A stretch of DNA of 64,000 nucleotides from Stappia stellulata DSM 5886 (GCF_000423705.1 NZ_KE384083.1:810462-874461); one strand, 5' to 3'. Positions 51,304-60,720 are shown, numbered from the stretch's first letter. The notes: generated by a model not told the origin, from the sequence alone. Made by a program: numbers and translations.

Positions 51304-52080
51304 CGGCACGCCCAGCGCGTGTCGGCGTTCGTCCCTTGCCGAGAGTTCGTACAGGATATCCGGCTCCACGCTCCGCCAACGCGCGCAGGGCCCCTCCAGC
51401 GGCTCGGAGGCGAAGGCCCGCCCGCCGTGGTCCAGACACTCCGACAGATAAAGGCTCGGCGCCCTCGCGTCGTCCGCATGGCGAAAGGCGAAGATGCGCG
51501 CGCCGTCGGAAAACGCGCAGGTCAAGCGGAGCGGCAAGGCTCCGTTCGTACGCTTTTTCGCGATCTGCGTGACCTGGTCGAGCGTGCGCTGCAACGCCGC
51601 CTGCGGGTCCTGGTCGAGACCGTTCGTCAGCATCATGAGAAAGAACAGCTCGGAATCGGTCGTGCCGCGCCGGGTTGCGTAGTACGTGTCGGCGATGCAG
51701 GCCTCCATGTCGCGGCGCAGACGCGGGAAATCCCCAAGCCCGCCATTGTGCATGAAGGCCCAGCGCCCATGGGCGAAGGGATGGCAGTTGTCACGCGACG
51801 AAGCCCCCGTGGTCGCCGCCCGGACATGGGCCAGAAACAGCCGTGACCGCACCAGACGGCACACGCTCGGCAAGTTGGTGTCGGCCCAGGCCGGAAGCAC
51901 ATCCTTGAAGAGACCGGGTTCCGGCGAATGCCCGTACCAGGCGATCCCGAAGCCGTCGCCATTGACCCTGAGCTTGGCCTCGCGCGCGTCCTGGCTTTGC
52001 ACCAGCAGCGAATGGCGGGGTCTTGCGATGATGTTCTCGAGCGGAATTTCCGTCCCAAGATAGGCAGCCAGGCGACACAT
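51298..52080 (-). CDS. Class II glutamine amidotransferase (YafJ-like)
   Basis: A 260-residue amidotransferase-fold protein. It starts MCRLAAYLG, so the catalytic nucleophile is Cys2 after Met removal. The following RHSLLVQSQDA, GDGFGIAWY and RAATTG elements place it with YafJ and EgtC-like proteins. The acceptor substrate is unknown and there is no synthetase domain. The start at 52080 is fixed by Cys2. It is divergent from ygfZ with 267 bp between them. Confidence 0.9.
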   Translation of the reverse strand: MCRLAAYLGTEIPLENIIARPRHSLLVQSQDAREAKLRVNGDGFGIAWYGHSPEPGLFKDVLPAWADTNLPSVCRLVRSRLFLAHVRAATTGASSRDNCHPFAHGRWAFMHNGGLGDFPRLRRDMEACIADTYYATRRGTTDSELFFLMMLTNGLDQDPQAALQRTLDQVTQIAKKRTNGALPLRLTCAFSDGARIFAFRHADDARAPSLYLSECLDHGGRAFASEPLEGPCARWRSVEPDILYELSARDERRHALGVPA

Positions 52081-52347
52081 GACCGTGAGAAACCTTCTCT
52101 GCCCCCGACACAACGCCGGCGGGTAGAGAACATCTATCCGGATCCGGTCCCGCCGCGCCAGTGCAAACCATCCGCATTGCATCGGTCGCGCGCCCGCGAT
52201 GCCGGGCATTTGCGCCTGCTGCGACCGCGTTGCCCCGACGTGCGGCGCCCCGCTTCCCGTCCGTTCGGGCCGCAGTTGTCCGCGCCCTCTTGTTGGCCGG
52301 CGTAATCCGGCCTATCTCGCGTGCAGGACACCGGGCGGAGGATTCTC

Positions 52348-53265
52348 ATGAACCAGACGGCACACAGCGACGAGACCGATGCGGGCGGCCTGTGGGTGCC
52401 GCTCACGGAGCGGCGGGTCCTGCGGGTCGCAGGCGACGAGGCACGCGGCTTCCTGCAAAACCTCGTGACCTGCGATCTGGACGACGTGGACAGCGACGGG
52501 GCGGGTTATGGTGCCCTTCTCACGCCGCAGGGCAAGATCCTGTTCGATTTCCTGATCTTCGCCAAGGACGGCGCCTATCTCCTCGACAGCCATTCATCGA
52601 TTGCGGCCGATCTCGCCAAGCGGCTCGGGTTCTATAAGCTGCGCGCCAAGGTCGAAATCGCAGACGCGAGCGACAGCTGGCGCGTCATCGCGACCTGGGG
52701 CGACGTCGCACCGACAGGCGTGTCCGGTATTGCGTTGCCCGATCCGCGCCTTGCGTCCTTCGGCCACCGCGTCCTGGCCGAAACCGGCACAGGCGAGGCT
52801 CCGCGTCCCTCCGGCTTTCGCGAGAGCGATGAAGGCGCCTATCATGCGCGACGCGTCGCCTTCGCGCTGCCGGAAGCCCCGCACGACTTCCAGTTCGGCG
52901 ACGCCTTCCCCCATGACGCCGACATGGACGATCTCCATGGCGTCGCCTTCGACAAGGGCTGCTTTGTCGGACAGGAAGTCGTGAGCCGGATGCAGCATCG
53001 CGGCACCGCCCGTCGGCGGATCGTGCGTGTGAAGGCCGATGCCCCGCTTCCCGCCCCCGGGAGTGCCGTCACCGCCGGCGGCAAGGCGGCCGGAACACTC
53101 GGCACCACGGATGGTGCGGCCGGTCTTGCGATGGTGCGTCTCGACCGGGTCGAGGGGGCCCGCACGCGCGGCGAGCCGATTCTCGCCGGCGACGTCTGCA
53201 TCGAGGCACATCTTCCCGCCTGGGCGACTTTCGTCTGGCCGGCGACCGCAGGCGGCGACGCGTGA
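52348..53265 (+). CDS. Folate-binding YgfZ family protein (iron-sulfur cluster repair)
   Basis: A 305-residue member of the GcvT-like YgfZ/IBA57 family, which uses folate in maintaining Fe-S enzymes. The signature KGCFVGQE is present near residue 210, together with the fold start RVLRVAGDEARGFLQNLVTCD. A GGAGG site lies before the ATG at 52348; an upstream in-frame start at 52321 is less likely. The stop overlaps the following HD gene start by 4 bp, so they should be translated together. Confidence 0.93.
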   Translation: MNQTAHSDETDAGGLWVPLTERRVLRVAGDEARGFLQNLVTCDLDDVDSDGAGYGALLTPQGKILFDFLIFAKDGAYLLDSHSSIAADLAKRLGFYKLRAKVEIADASDSWRVIATWGDVAPTGVSGIALPDPRLASFGHRVLAETGTGEAPRPSGFRESDEGAYHARRVAFALPEAPHDFQFGDAFPHDADMDDLHGVAFDKGCFVGQEVVSRMQHRGTARRRIVRVKADAPLPAPGSAVTAGGKAAGTLGTTDGAAGLAMVRLDRVEGARTRGEPILAGDVCIEAHLPAWATFVWPATAGGDA

Positions 53266-53909
53266 GCGGAACGACGTCCAGGATCCAGAAAGCCACCGCC
53301 CCCCGCGCATGGCAGCGCATGCTCTCGGGACGCCGGCTGGACCTGCTCGACCCCTCGCCGCTCGACGTCGAGATCGAGGATATCGCCCACGGGCTTGCCC
53401 GCGTCGCACGCTGGAACGGCCAGACGGTTGGCGATCATGCGTTTTCGGTCGCAGAACACTCGCTGCTGGTGGAGGATCTGGCGCGCGAGCTGAAACCGGA
53501 CCTGTCGCCCGATGCCCGGCTGATCATCCTCTTGCACGATGCGCCGGAGTATGTGATCGGCGACATGATCTCGCCATTCAAGGCGGTGATGGGCGGCAAT
53601 TACAAAGAGATCGAGGCCCGGTTGCAAGGCGCAATCCACCTGCGTTTCGCGCTGCCCGCCATCACGCCGGCGCGTTTGAAGACATTGACCAAGCGGGCCG
53701 ACACGCTCGCGGCCTATTTCGAGGCGGTCGAGCTTGCCGGCTTCGGCCACGACGAAGCCGCGCGGATCTTCGGCAAGCCGCGCGGCTACGCGAGAGACGA
53801 CAGCGGCGACCCTCGCCTCGGCCTTGCGGCGCTCCCGGCGGCACGCGCCCAGGACCGCTTTCTCGAGCGCTTTGGTGAAATCGACTCCTTGCGCGCCGCA
53901 TCGCACTGA
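53262..53909 (+). CDS. HD-domain hydrolase (YfbR-like nucleotidase)
   Basis: A 215-residue protein starting at a GTG that overlaps the ygfZ stop. The metal-binding H...HD...D pattern is seen in VGDHAFSVAEHSLLVE (His), LLHDAPEYVIGDM (His-Asp) and a later Asp in TKRADTLAAYF. This layout matches YfbR-type 5'-nucleotidases that act on dNMPs. Coupling with the Fe-S repair gene is positional only. The next gene begins about 65 bp later. Confidence 0.88.
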   Translation: MSGTTSRIQKATAPRAWQRMLSGRRLDLLDPSPLDVEIEDIAHGLARVARWNGQTVGDHAFSVAEHSLLVEDLARELKPDLSPDARLIILLHDAPEYVIGDMISPFKAVMGGNYKEIEARLQGAIHLRFALPAITPARLKTLTKRADTLAAYFEAVELAGFGHDEAARIFGKPRGYARDDSGDPRLGLAALPAARAQDRFLERFGEIDSLRAASH

Positions 53910-53974
53910 CCGACACCCGACAGCGCCCTAAGTAAGGCATGATGGCGATAGATCCGGAACCACAGGGACAGGCA

Positions 53975-54517
53975 ATGATCACCGTTTGCTCGCTGGCGCG
54001 ATTGGAAGAAACCGTGGAGCGCACCGGCGCGCGCCACCTCGTCACCCTGATCAGCGGCGGCACGCAGGTCGCCCGGCCTGCTTCGGTCGTCGCGGACAAT
54101 CACCTCTTCCTCGCCTTCAACGATATCACCGCTCCGACGGAAGGGCTGACACCGCCGGGGGAGGCCCATGTGCGGGACTTGATCGGCTTCGTGCGCCGCT
54201 GGAACCTTTCCGGACCGATCGTGATCCATTGTTTCGCCGGGATCAGCCGGTCCACGGCGGCCGCCTATATCACCGCCTGCGCGCTTCAGCCCGAAACCAG
54301 CGAAGAGGCGCTTGCCCGGCAACTGCGCGAGCTTTCGCCCTCGGCGACACCGAACCCCCGGCTCGTGGCATTTGCCGACGGCCTGCTCGGGCGCGAAGGG
54401 CGCATGAGCGCCGCCATCGCGGCAATCGGCCGCGGCGCCGACGCCTTCGAGGGCACGCCTTTCACGCTCGACCTCGGCGGACCGCTCGGCGCTCCGGACG
54501 CAACGGCGCCGCGATGA
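53975..54517 (+). CDS. Protein tyrosine phosphatase-like family protein
   Basis: A 180-residue protein of the cysteine-dependent dual-specificity type. The P-loop HCFAGISRSTAAAY is near residue 85 (Cys-x5-Arg with a following Ser). A central Asp that could act as general acid is less clear. The start ATG at 53975 has AGGGACAGG before it, and a second in-frame ATG exists at 53939. Its stop overlaps the next gene (ATGA at 54514), so it is coupled to the nudix-HTH regulator, an association often seen in Rhizobiales. Confidence 0.85.
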   Translation: MITVCSLARLEETVERTGARHLVTLISGGTQVARPASVVADNHLFLAFNDITAPTEGLTPPGEAHVRDLIGFVRRWNLSGPIVIHCFAGISRSTAAAYITACALQPETSEEALARQLRELSPSATPNPRLVAFADGLLGREGRMSAAIAAIGRGADAFEGTPFTLDLGGPLGAPDATAPR

Positions 54518-55482
54518 TCGAAATCGGACTGAACGCCGTCATCGTCGCCGTCGCCGACCCTTATCCGCAGGTGCTGACGATCGCTCCCGGCGGACAGGCG
54601 GCACCGCCCTACGGTCTGCCGTTCGGTCCGTTCGACCCGACCCGCCACCGCACCTTCGAGATCGGGCTGCGTGAATGGGTGGAGGAGCAAACGGCGCTCA
54701 AGCTCGGCTATGTGGAACAGCTATACACCTTCGGCGACCGGGGCCGGCACCACATCCACTCCGACACCGGTCCGCATGTGGTGTCTGTCGGCTATCTCGC
54801 GCTTGCCCGACAGACGAGCCGCTCCGACGAGGCGCTCGCTCAGCAACACGCGCACTGGCGGTCCTGGTACGACTTCTTTCCCTGGGAGGACTGGCGTGCC
54901 GGCCGCCCCGCGGTGGTGACGCGAGAGATCCTGCCCGCCCTCGAGCAGTGGATGAAAGCGCCCGTGCCGGCGGGCAGTCCGCCGCGCGCGCAGTCGCGCG
55001 AGGACCGGGTGCACCAGGCTTTCGACATCCAGGACGGAAGCTGGGACGAGGAAAAGGTCCTCGACCGCTGCGAACTGCTCTACGAGGCCGGCCTCCTGGA
55101 AGAGGCGCGGCGCGACGGGCGGCCGGCGGCGCTCGAACGCCCCGCCTCGCCCCCGCTCGGCCAGGCGATGCTCTACGACCACCGCCGCATCCTGGCGACG
55201 GCGATCTCGCGATTGCGCGCGAAGCTCAAGTACAGGCCCGTCGTGTTCGAGCTCATGCCGCATGCCTTCACGCTGACCGACCTGCAACGCTGCGTCGAGG
55301 CAATTTCCGGGCGCCATATCCACAAGCAGAACTTCCGCCGGCTGGTGGAAAAGGGCGATCTGGTGGAGCCGACCGGGGAAACATCGACCCAGACCGGCGG
55401 ACGCCCGGCCGCCCTTTTCCGGTTTCGCCACGAGGTCCTCAAGGAACGCCCCGCCCTCGGCCTTCGTGTCGGCGGACGCTGA
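54514..55482 (+). CDS. NrtR-like nudix plus winged-helix transcriptional regulator (NAD regulator)
   Basis: A 322-residue two-domain protein. The N-terminal part (about 1-150) has the nudix fold with its start GLNAVIVAVAD, and a modified nudix box around FEIGLREWVEEQTALKLGY, which suggests ligand sensing without catalysis. The C-terminal part (about 215-322) is a winged helix (FELMPHAFTLTDLQRCVEAI, HKQNFRRLV). NrtR regulators bind ADP-ribose and repress NAD synthesis genes. The start ATG overlaps the phosphatase stop. NAD genes themselves are not in this window. Confidence 0.85.
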   Translation: MIEIGLNAVIVAVADPYPQVLTIAPGGQAAPPYGLPFGPFDPTRHRTFEIGLREWVEEQTALKLGYVEQLYTFGDRGRHHIHSDTGPHVVSVGYLALARQTSRSDEALAQQHAHWRSWYDFFPWEDWRAGRPAVVTREILPALEQWMKAPVPAGSPPRAQSREDRVHQAFDIQDGSWDEEKVLDRCELLYEAGLLEEARRDGRPAALERPASPPLGQAMLYDHRRILATAISRLRAKLKYRPVVFELMPHAFTLTDLQRCVEAISGRHIHKQNFRRLVEKGDLVEPTGETSTQTGGRPAALFRFRHEVLKERPALGLRVGGR

Positions 55483-55552
55483 GTGCAATTGCCCGACGGG
55501 TTTGCCGACGCGACGGCTTTGCACCGGGCGCCGGTTGCGCGATAAACGGTCC

Positions 55553-56224
55553 ATGCTGTCCACACCGCCCGCTCCGCGCGCCTATGCGCCGCCCGCGTCG
55601 CCCGACCTCGTCGTCCTGCATGCCGACGACGACCTTCTCGTGCTCGACAAGCCGAGCGGCCTGCTCACGGTCCCCGGAAAGACCGCCGATCTCGCGGATT
55701 GCCTGATCGCGCGTGCCGAGGCGCGCTTTCCCGGTGCGCGCATCGTCCACCGGCTCGACATGGACACCTCCGGCGTCATCGTGCTTGCGCGCAACCGAAA
55801 CGCCCACCGCCACCTCGGCCTCCAGTTCGAACGGCGTCATGTCTCCAAACACTATGAGACGCGGGTCTGGGGCCATGTGACGGCCGATTGCGGAACCATC
55901 GACCTGCCGCTTGCCTGCGACTGGCCGAACCGGCCGCGCCAGCATGTCGATCCCGCCGGCGGCCGGAGTGCGCGCACCGAGTGGCAGGTCATCGCATGGG
56001 GCGACACGACGACACGCCTGCGCCTCGATCCGCTTACGGGACGCTCGCATCAGCTCAGGGTCCACATGCTGACCCTCGGCCATCCGATCCTCGGCGATCC
56101 CCTTTATGCCCATCGCGCCGCGTTCGAGGCGGCGGAGCGGTTGCAGCTTCACGCCGCCAGCCTCACGATCCGCCACCCGACCGGTGGCCGCCCCTGCCAT
56201 TTTGTCTCCCCCTGCCCGTTCTGA
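55553..56224 (+). CDS. RluA-family pseudouridine synthase
   Basis: A 223-residue enzyme that should isomerise uridine to pseudouridine in RNA. The catalytic Asp lies in RIVHRLDMDTSGVIVLA and the region GRSHQLRVHMLTLGHPILGDPLY is typical. There is no S4 domain, as in RluA rather than RluC/RluD. The target RNA is not deducible. The start at 55553 is chosen because the open frame upstream belongs to the preceding gene in another frame. It follows the regulator by 70 bp. Confidence 0.9.
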   Translation: MLSTPPAPRAYAPPASPDLVVLHADDDLLVLDKPSGLLTVPGKTADLADCLIARAEARFPGARIVHRLDMDTSGVIVLARNRNAHRHLGLQFERRHVSKHYETRVWGHVTADCGTIDLPLACDWPNRPRQHVDPAGGRSARTEWQVIAWGDTTTRLRLDPLTGRSHQLRVHMLTLGHPILGDPLYAHRAAFEAAERLQLHAASLTIRHPTGGRPCHFVSPCPF

Positions 56225-56270
56225 AAAACAGCGTAGCGCCAAGACCTTCCGTAAAAATCGACGGATCGCG

Positions 56271-56354
56271 TTAACCAAGATCGGGCGCCGCCTGCCGGCG
56301 AACGCAAAGGATTTCGCGGAATTCTTGGAGCATTAACTCTCTTTCAAGGTTAAG
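56271..56354. promoter_or_regulatory. Cluster of TTAA motifs before the cell wall hydrolase gene
   Basis: TTAACC (56271), TTAAC (56333) and TTAAG (56350) lie within 84 bp, the last about 90 bp before the ATG at 56442. TTAA boxes are halves of CtrA-type sites, and cell wall hydrolases are plausible cell-cycle targets. No pair shows the classical 7-bp spacing, so this is only a hint. Confidence 0.3.
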
Positions 56355-56441
56355 CGACGACGATAACGGTTATGGCAGCGCGATAGCCAAGTCTTTCGTG
56401 CCGGCCCCTAGTGTATTTCGTAAGGACCGGAGTTGCCGCGC

Positions 56442-57656
56442 ATGACTGGCAAGGGGAAAACTGTATCCGCACGCAGCCGCAAGGCGCGAGGCCGCCTCGG
56501 CGGGACGGCACGGCTTGCGGTCCTGACACCGGCACTCTTTCTGGCGTGGGGCGGAACCATCGCCCAGCAGGATATCTCGGCCCTCATCGAGGCCACCCGC
56601 GGCGACGCGCCGCGCTGGATGTCCGCCATCGAGGCGTCACCGCACAGCAGCAGCCAGGCCCCCAGCCTCGTGCTCGCCGACGCATCGAAATCCCGCAATG
56701 GCGATACCCCGGACTACGCCGTCACCAATGCCGCGCCGGGCAGCGATCCGGCCGTGGTGCGCGGTCTGGAAACCTTCGTCAAGGACAGCCGTCCCACCGA
56801 ACCGCCGGCGCACACGCCGGTGAACCGCGCCGCAAAGGGCGACCGCTTCGTGACCATGGCGCCGGACCGGCAGATGGTCGGCGTTGCCGCCGGATCCGTC
56901 TATGCGCTTGGCAGCGTGCTTGAGAGCGAACGCGCCTCGGACATGCCGCGGGTCGCCTTCGTGCGCACCACCGTTCCGCAAGGCACGGCCGCCATGCTTG
57001 CCAAGGCGGAAGAAAACGGCTCCGCCAGCCCGCTCGATCTCACCCGTCTGGCCATGGCACGCAACGTCGCGGCCACCAGCGTCTCGCTTGCCTCAGCCTA
57101 TGCGCCTGAAAACATGGACGATGTGCGCGCGCCATTCGAGGCCCTGCTCGGCGGGTCCGACCTGTCGGCGGAGGTGACGCAAGAGGCCAAGCGCGAGGGC
57201 GACCCCTACTGGTGGGCAACCAGCCCGCTGCCGAAAAGTGTCGTGACCTCCAAGGAGCAGCGCTGCCTTGCCGAAGCCGTCTATTTCGAGGCGCGCGGCG
57301 AGCCGCTCAACGGACAGGTCGCGGTGGCGCAAGTGGTGTTGAACCGCGTGCGCAATCCCACCTATCCAAACACCATCTGCAAGGTTGTCTACCAGAACCG
57401 CCACATGCGGAACCGCTGTCAGTTCTCCTTCGCCTGCGACGGCATTCGCGACCGCATCGGCGAGAAAAAGCACTGGGCACAGGCGCAGAAGGTCGCGCGC
57501 GAAACGGTTTCGGGCCAGCGCTACCTGGAGGGCGTGGGCGCCTCGACCCACTATCACGCGACCTATGTCAGCCCGCGCTGGGCACGCAAGATGAAACGCC
57601 TGGAAAAGATCGGGCAGCACATTTTCTACAAGACCTATGGCGGCGGCTGGAGCTGA
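56442..57656 (+). CDS. SleB-like cell wall hydrolase (Hydrolase_2)
   Basis: A 404-residue exported enzyme. The N-terminus has a basic run and one hydrophobic segment (about 25-45). A long Pro/Ala/Ser-rich linker (about 50-250) leads to the catalytic domain at the end (about 265-380), which starts EQRCLAEAVYFEARGEPLNG with the catalytic Glu and continues VAQVVLNRVRNPTYPNTIC. This is the SleB/CwlJ lytic transglycosylase fold. It probably remodels peptidoglycan in the periplasm. The ATG at 56442 is preferred over a TTG at 56433, as GGAG is at proper distance. Confidence 0.9.
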   Translation: MTGKGKTVSARSRKARGRLGGTARLAVLTPALFLAWGGTIAQQDISALIEATRGDAPRWMSAIEASPHSSSQAPSLVLADASKSRNGDTPDYAVTNAAPGSDPAVVRGLETFVKDSRPTEPPAHTPVNRAAKGDRFVTMAPDRQMVGVAAGSVYALGSVLESERASDMPRVAFVRTTVPQGTAAMLAKAEENGSASPLDLTRLAMARNVAATSVSLASAYAPENMDDVRAPFEALLGGSDLSAEVTQEAKREGDPYWWATSPLPKSVVTSKEQRCLAEAVYFEARGEPLNGQVAVAQVVLNRVRNPTYPNTICKVVYQNRHMRNRCQFSFACDGIRDRIGEKKHWAQAQKVARETVSGQRYLEGVGASTHYHATYVSPRWARKMKRLEKIGQHIFYKTYGGGWS

Positions 57657-57976
57657 CGCCGGCTCCCGCCGGGTTGCCCGGATTTCGGCCGATCCGCCAA
57701 TGGCTTCGCGTCGGCGGCCCGAATTTTATACGTAAAAATACGTATGTAATATCCTGAACATAGATCATTTACACCTTTGGGGCAGTGTCCGCGCGTCCGG
57801 GGCCGATGGCAACGGATTCAATTGCGCAAGCAGGATCATTTGACGGTCGTGGCAACGCTTCCACGACCCGGTCGGCGTGACAGGCCGACACAGGATATTG
57901 CCCGCACCAGGGTCGGATCCGCAAACCGGAACGGGTTTGTCCGGCCAGGACATGACATTGCGACAAGGGACCGAGG
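57657..57976. other. Non-coding gap before the EAL-GGDEF gene
   Basis: A 320-bp region with a short AT-rich block near 57720-57780 that contains the palindrome listed next. No protein frame or terminator is convincing. It should contain the promoter of the c-di-GMP gene. Confidence 0.55.
57728..57745. promoter_or_regulatory. 18-bp palindrome ATACGTA-N4-TACGTAT upstream of the c-di-GMP gene
   Basis: Two 7-bp arms flank AAAA. The arms contain the internal palindrome TACGTA, so the site also reads as direct repeats 11 bp apart. It lies 231 bp before the ATG at 57977. It looks like an operator of a dimeric regulator that I cannot name. Confidence 0.45.
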
Positions 57977-59839
57977 ATGAGCGACGACGCGCTGATGCAT
58001 GAGTGGCACGCGCAACGCACGCCGAAGCTGTTTCTCGCACAGGTCGAAGCAACGCTGGAGCATGCGTTCCAGCCGATTGTCGACATTCAGTCCGGTGCGA
58101 CCTACGGGTTCGAGGCCCTGTTGCGCGGCAGCGAAAAGCTCGGCTTTCACACCCCGACCGAAGTCTTCGACTTCGCTGCGGAAAACGCCTGCCTGAGACC
58201 CGCCGAAGCCGTGCTTCAGCGCAAGGCGATTGCCCGGTTCGCGCGGTTTTCCGACGCTGGCAAGGCGAAGCTTTTTCTCAACGTCGACGGGCGTGGCCTC
58301 GCACCGGAGGCGGAGCCGCTCAACGCAATGGTCGAAGCCATTCAGCGCAACGGGCTCAATCCGTCCAACCTCTGTCTCGAGATCCCCGAAATCGCCTCCC
58401 GTTTCGACGAGGCGGATCTGCACCGCTTCGTCCAGGCCGCGCGCGACGAAGGCTTCAGCTTTGCGATCGACGATTTCGGGCAGGGCCACTCCCAGCTTCG
58501 GCTGCTTTATCAATACGAACCCGGCATCCTGAAGATCGACCGTTTCTTCATCACGGCGCTGCAAAACGATGCCCGCAAGCGCCTTTTCGTCTCGAGCGTC
58601 GTCGATCTCGCGCATGTGCTCGGCATCCGGGTGGTGGCGGAGGGCGTCGAGACCCCTTCTGAGCTGCGCGCGTGCCGGGATGTCGGCTGCGATCTGGTGC
58701 AGGGGTTCCTGGTCGCCCGCCCCTTCGTGGATCCATCAGAGGCAAAATCCGTCTATTCCGCGATTGGCGAGCTCAACGAGCGCAAGAGCGCGCGCAAGTC
58801 GGCCGATCTCGACGTTCTCAACCGGGAAATGGAGAGGCTCGCGCCGGTCTGCCGGAGCGCGAGCATTGCCGAGGCGCTGGAGATCTTTCGCGCGAACCCG
58901 ACCCAGACCATCCTGCCAGTGGTCGACGAGCGCAACGAGCCAAGGGGCATTATCCGGGAATCCGACCTCAAGTCCTTTCTCTACATGTCCTACGGCCGCG
59001 ACCTGCTGCTCAATCCGACAATCGACAACCATCTGGGACGCTTCATTCGTCCTTGCGCCGTCGCGGACATACACGCACCGCTCGAACGGCTGGTGGATGT
59101 CGGCGGCAGCGAGCCCAACGACGGCATCGTGATGACACGCGCAGGCCAATATGCCGGGTGTCTCCTGCCGAACGCCTTGTTGAAACTGTCGAACGATGCA
59201 AGGCTTCGGTTTGCCCAGGAACAGAACCCGCTGACGAAGCTTCCCGGCAACTCGGCGATTTCCGACCATGTTGTGCGCACCTGCGCGAATGCCGACATCG
59301 ACCGCGCGTTCATCTATATCGATTTCGACAACTTCAAGCCCTTCAACGACACCTACGGGTTTCGCATCGGCGACCGGGCGCTGATCCTGTTTTCGGAACT
59401 CCTGAAACGCCAGCTCGACACCCTGCACGCCTTCGTCGGCCACATCGGCGGCGACGACTATTTCGTCGGCCTCGACGAATGGCCGCCCGAGCGGCTCGCT
59501 AGGCTGATGGGCGATCTGCGCAAGGATTTTGCCCATCAGGTCGAAAGCCTCTACAGCGCCGAACACCGCACGCAGGGCTATATCGTGGCGAACGACCGGC
59601 GCGGGCGGGCACAGACATATCCGCTGCTCACCTGCTCCATTGCGGTTCTCCACATTCCCAAGGGGCTGTCGATCGAGAATCTCGATCTGTTGAGCAACCA
59701 TATCGCGCGGCTGAAACTCCAGGCGAAAAGCGAGGCCGGCGGGGTCGCCGTGTCGAGTTTCGGCGATGCGGAGGCTGGCGATGCGCCAGCACGCGACGAC
59801 GAGGCAATTGCGCCGCGCCCGCATCTCATCGTCGTCTGA
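57977..59839 (+). CDS. EAL-CBS-GGDEF protein, c-di-GMP turnover
   Basis: A 620-residue soluble protein with three parts. The EAL domain (about 20-260) keeps EAL (46-48), the Asn in LNVDG, the DDFGQG loop, LKIDR and EGVET, so phosphodiesterase activity is likely. A CBS-like pair follows (about 275-420). A GGDEF domain (about 430-590) has GGDDY near residue 491 in place of GGDEF, which may still be active as a cyclase. The order EAL first and GGDEF last is the reverse of the common one. It has no membrane span. The palindrome at 57728 may control it. Confidence 0.9.
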   Translation: MSDDALMHEWHAQRTPKLFLAQVEATLEHAFQPIVDIQSGATYGFEALLRGSEKLGFHTPTEVFDFAAENACLRPAEAVLQRKAIARFARFSDAGKAKLFLNVDGRGLAPEAEPLNAMVEAIQRNGLNPSNLCLEIPEIASRFDEADLHRFVQAARDEGFSFAIDDFGQGHSQLRLLYQYEPGILKIDRFFITALQNDARKRLFVSSVVDLAHVLGIRVVAEGVETPSELRACRDVGCDLVQGFLVARPFVDPSEAKSVYSAIGELNERKSARKSADLDVLNREMERLAPVCRSASIAEALEIFRANPTQTILPVVDERNEPRGIIRESDLKSFLYMSYGRDLLLNPTIDNHLGRFIRPCAVADIHAPLERLVDVGGSEPNDGIVMTRAGQYAGCLLPNALLKLSNDARLRFAQEQNPLTKLPGNSAISDHVVRTCANADIDRAFIYIDFDNFKPFNDTYGFRIGDRALILFSELLKRQLDTLHAFVGHIGGDDYFVGLDEWPPERLARLMGDLRKDFAHQVESLYSAEHRTQGYIVANDRRGRAQTYPLLTCSIAVLHIPKGLSIENLDLLSNHIARLKLQAKSEAGGVAVSSFGDAEAGDAPARDDEAIAPRPHLIVV

Positions 59840-59865
59840 CCCTCGCCGGCCGCCGATCTGATTTG

Positions 59866-60654
59866 TCAGGATTTGCCGGCGTCCGCCTCAGCCAGCCAGC
59901 CAAGGCCCTTGCGCGTTGTCGTCGCCGGCCGGTATTCCGCGCTGACCCAGCCGTCGTAACCGATGCTGTCGAGATGGGCGAACAGGAAGGGGTAGTTGAG
60001 TTCGCCCGTGCCCGGCTCATGGCGCCCCGGTGTATCGGCGAACTGGATATGCGCGATGCGCGGCAGGATTTCCCGGATTCGATGGGCGATATCGCCCTCC
60101 ATTACCTGCATGTGGTAGATGTCGTATTGCAGCGCCAGATTGGGCGAGCCGACGGCATCGAGGATTTCCAGCGCCTGCGCGGAGGTGCTCAGGAAGAAGC
60201 CCGGGATGTCGCGGGTGTTGATCGGCTCGACAAGCAGGCGGATCCCGACCTCGCCCAGACGCTCGGCGGCGTATCTCAGGTTCTCCACCAGAGTGGCATT
60301 CAAGAGGCGCGGATCGGCCCCCTCGGGTGCGATCCCGGCAAGGCAGTTGAGCTGGCGGCATCCCAACACGCTTGCATAGCGTAGCGCGGTCTCCACACCG
60401 TCGCGAAATTCATCCACCCGGTCCGGCAGGGCGGCAATGCCGCGCTCGCCCGCGTCCCAATCGCCGGGCGGCAGATTGTGCAGGACCTGCGTCAGGCCGC
60501 AGCGGGTCAGCCGCTCCTGCAGGTCGCCCATCTCGTGGGCATAGGGAAACTGGAATTCGACGCCGGAAAATCCGGCATCCGCAGCCGCATCGAAGCGCTC
60601 GAGAAAATCGACTTCCGTAAAGAGCATGCTCAGGTTGGCGGCGAACTTCGGCAT
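59866..60654 (-). CDS. Hydroxypyruvate isomerase-like TIM-barrel protein
   Basis: A 262-residue AP-endonuclease-2-type TIM barrel of the Hyi/OtnI group, interconverting hydroxypyruvate and tartronate semialdehyde or acting on related ketoacids. Metal-binding motifs are LLVEPINTRDIPGFFL (Glu) and QYDIYHMQ (Asp, His), with HIQFADTPGRHEPGTGE near the end. A GTG directly precedes the ATG at 60654; the ATG is used. It lies 110 bp after the acyl-CoA dehydrogenase, with a strong hairpin in between. Confidence 0.88.
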   Translation of the reverse strand: MPKFAANLSMLFTEVDFLERFDAAADAGFSGVEFQFPYAHEMGDLQERLTRCGLTQVLHNLPPGDWDAGERGIAALPDRVDEFRDGVETALRYASVLGCRQLNCLAGIAPEGADPRLLNATLVENLRYAAERLGEVGIRLLVEPINTRDIPGFFLSTSAQALEILDAVGSPNLALQYDIYHMQVMEGDIAHRIREILPRIAHIQFADTPGRHEPGTGELNYPFLFAHLDSIGYDGWVSAEYRPATTTRKGLGWLAEADAGKS

Positions 60655-60720
60655 CACGGCCCCGGACCGGCAAGAGACGACAGCGTGTCAGCATAGACCG
60701 CCGGCGGCCAAACCGGAACA

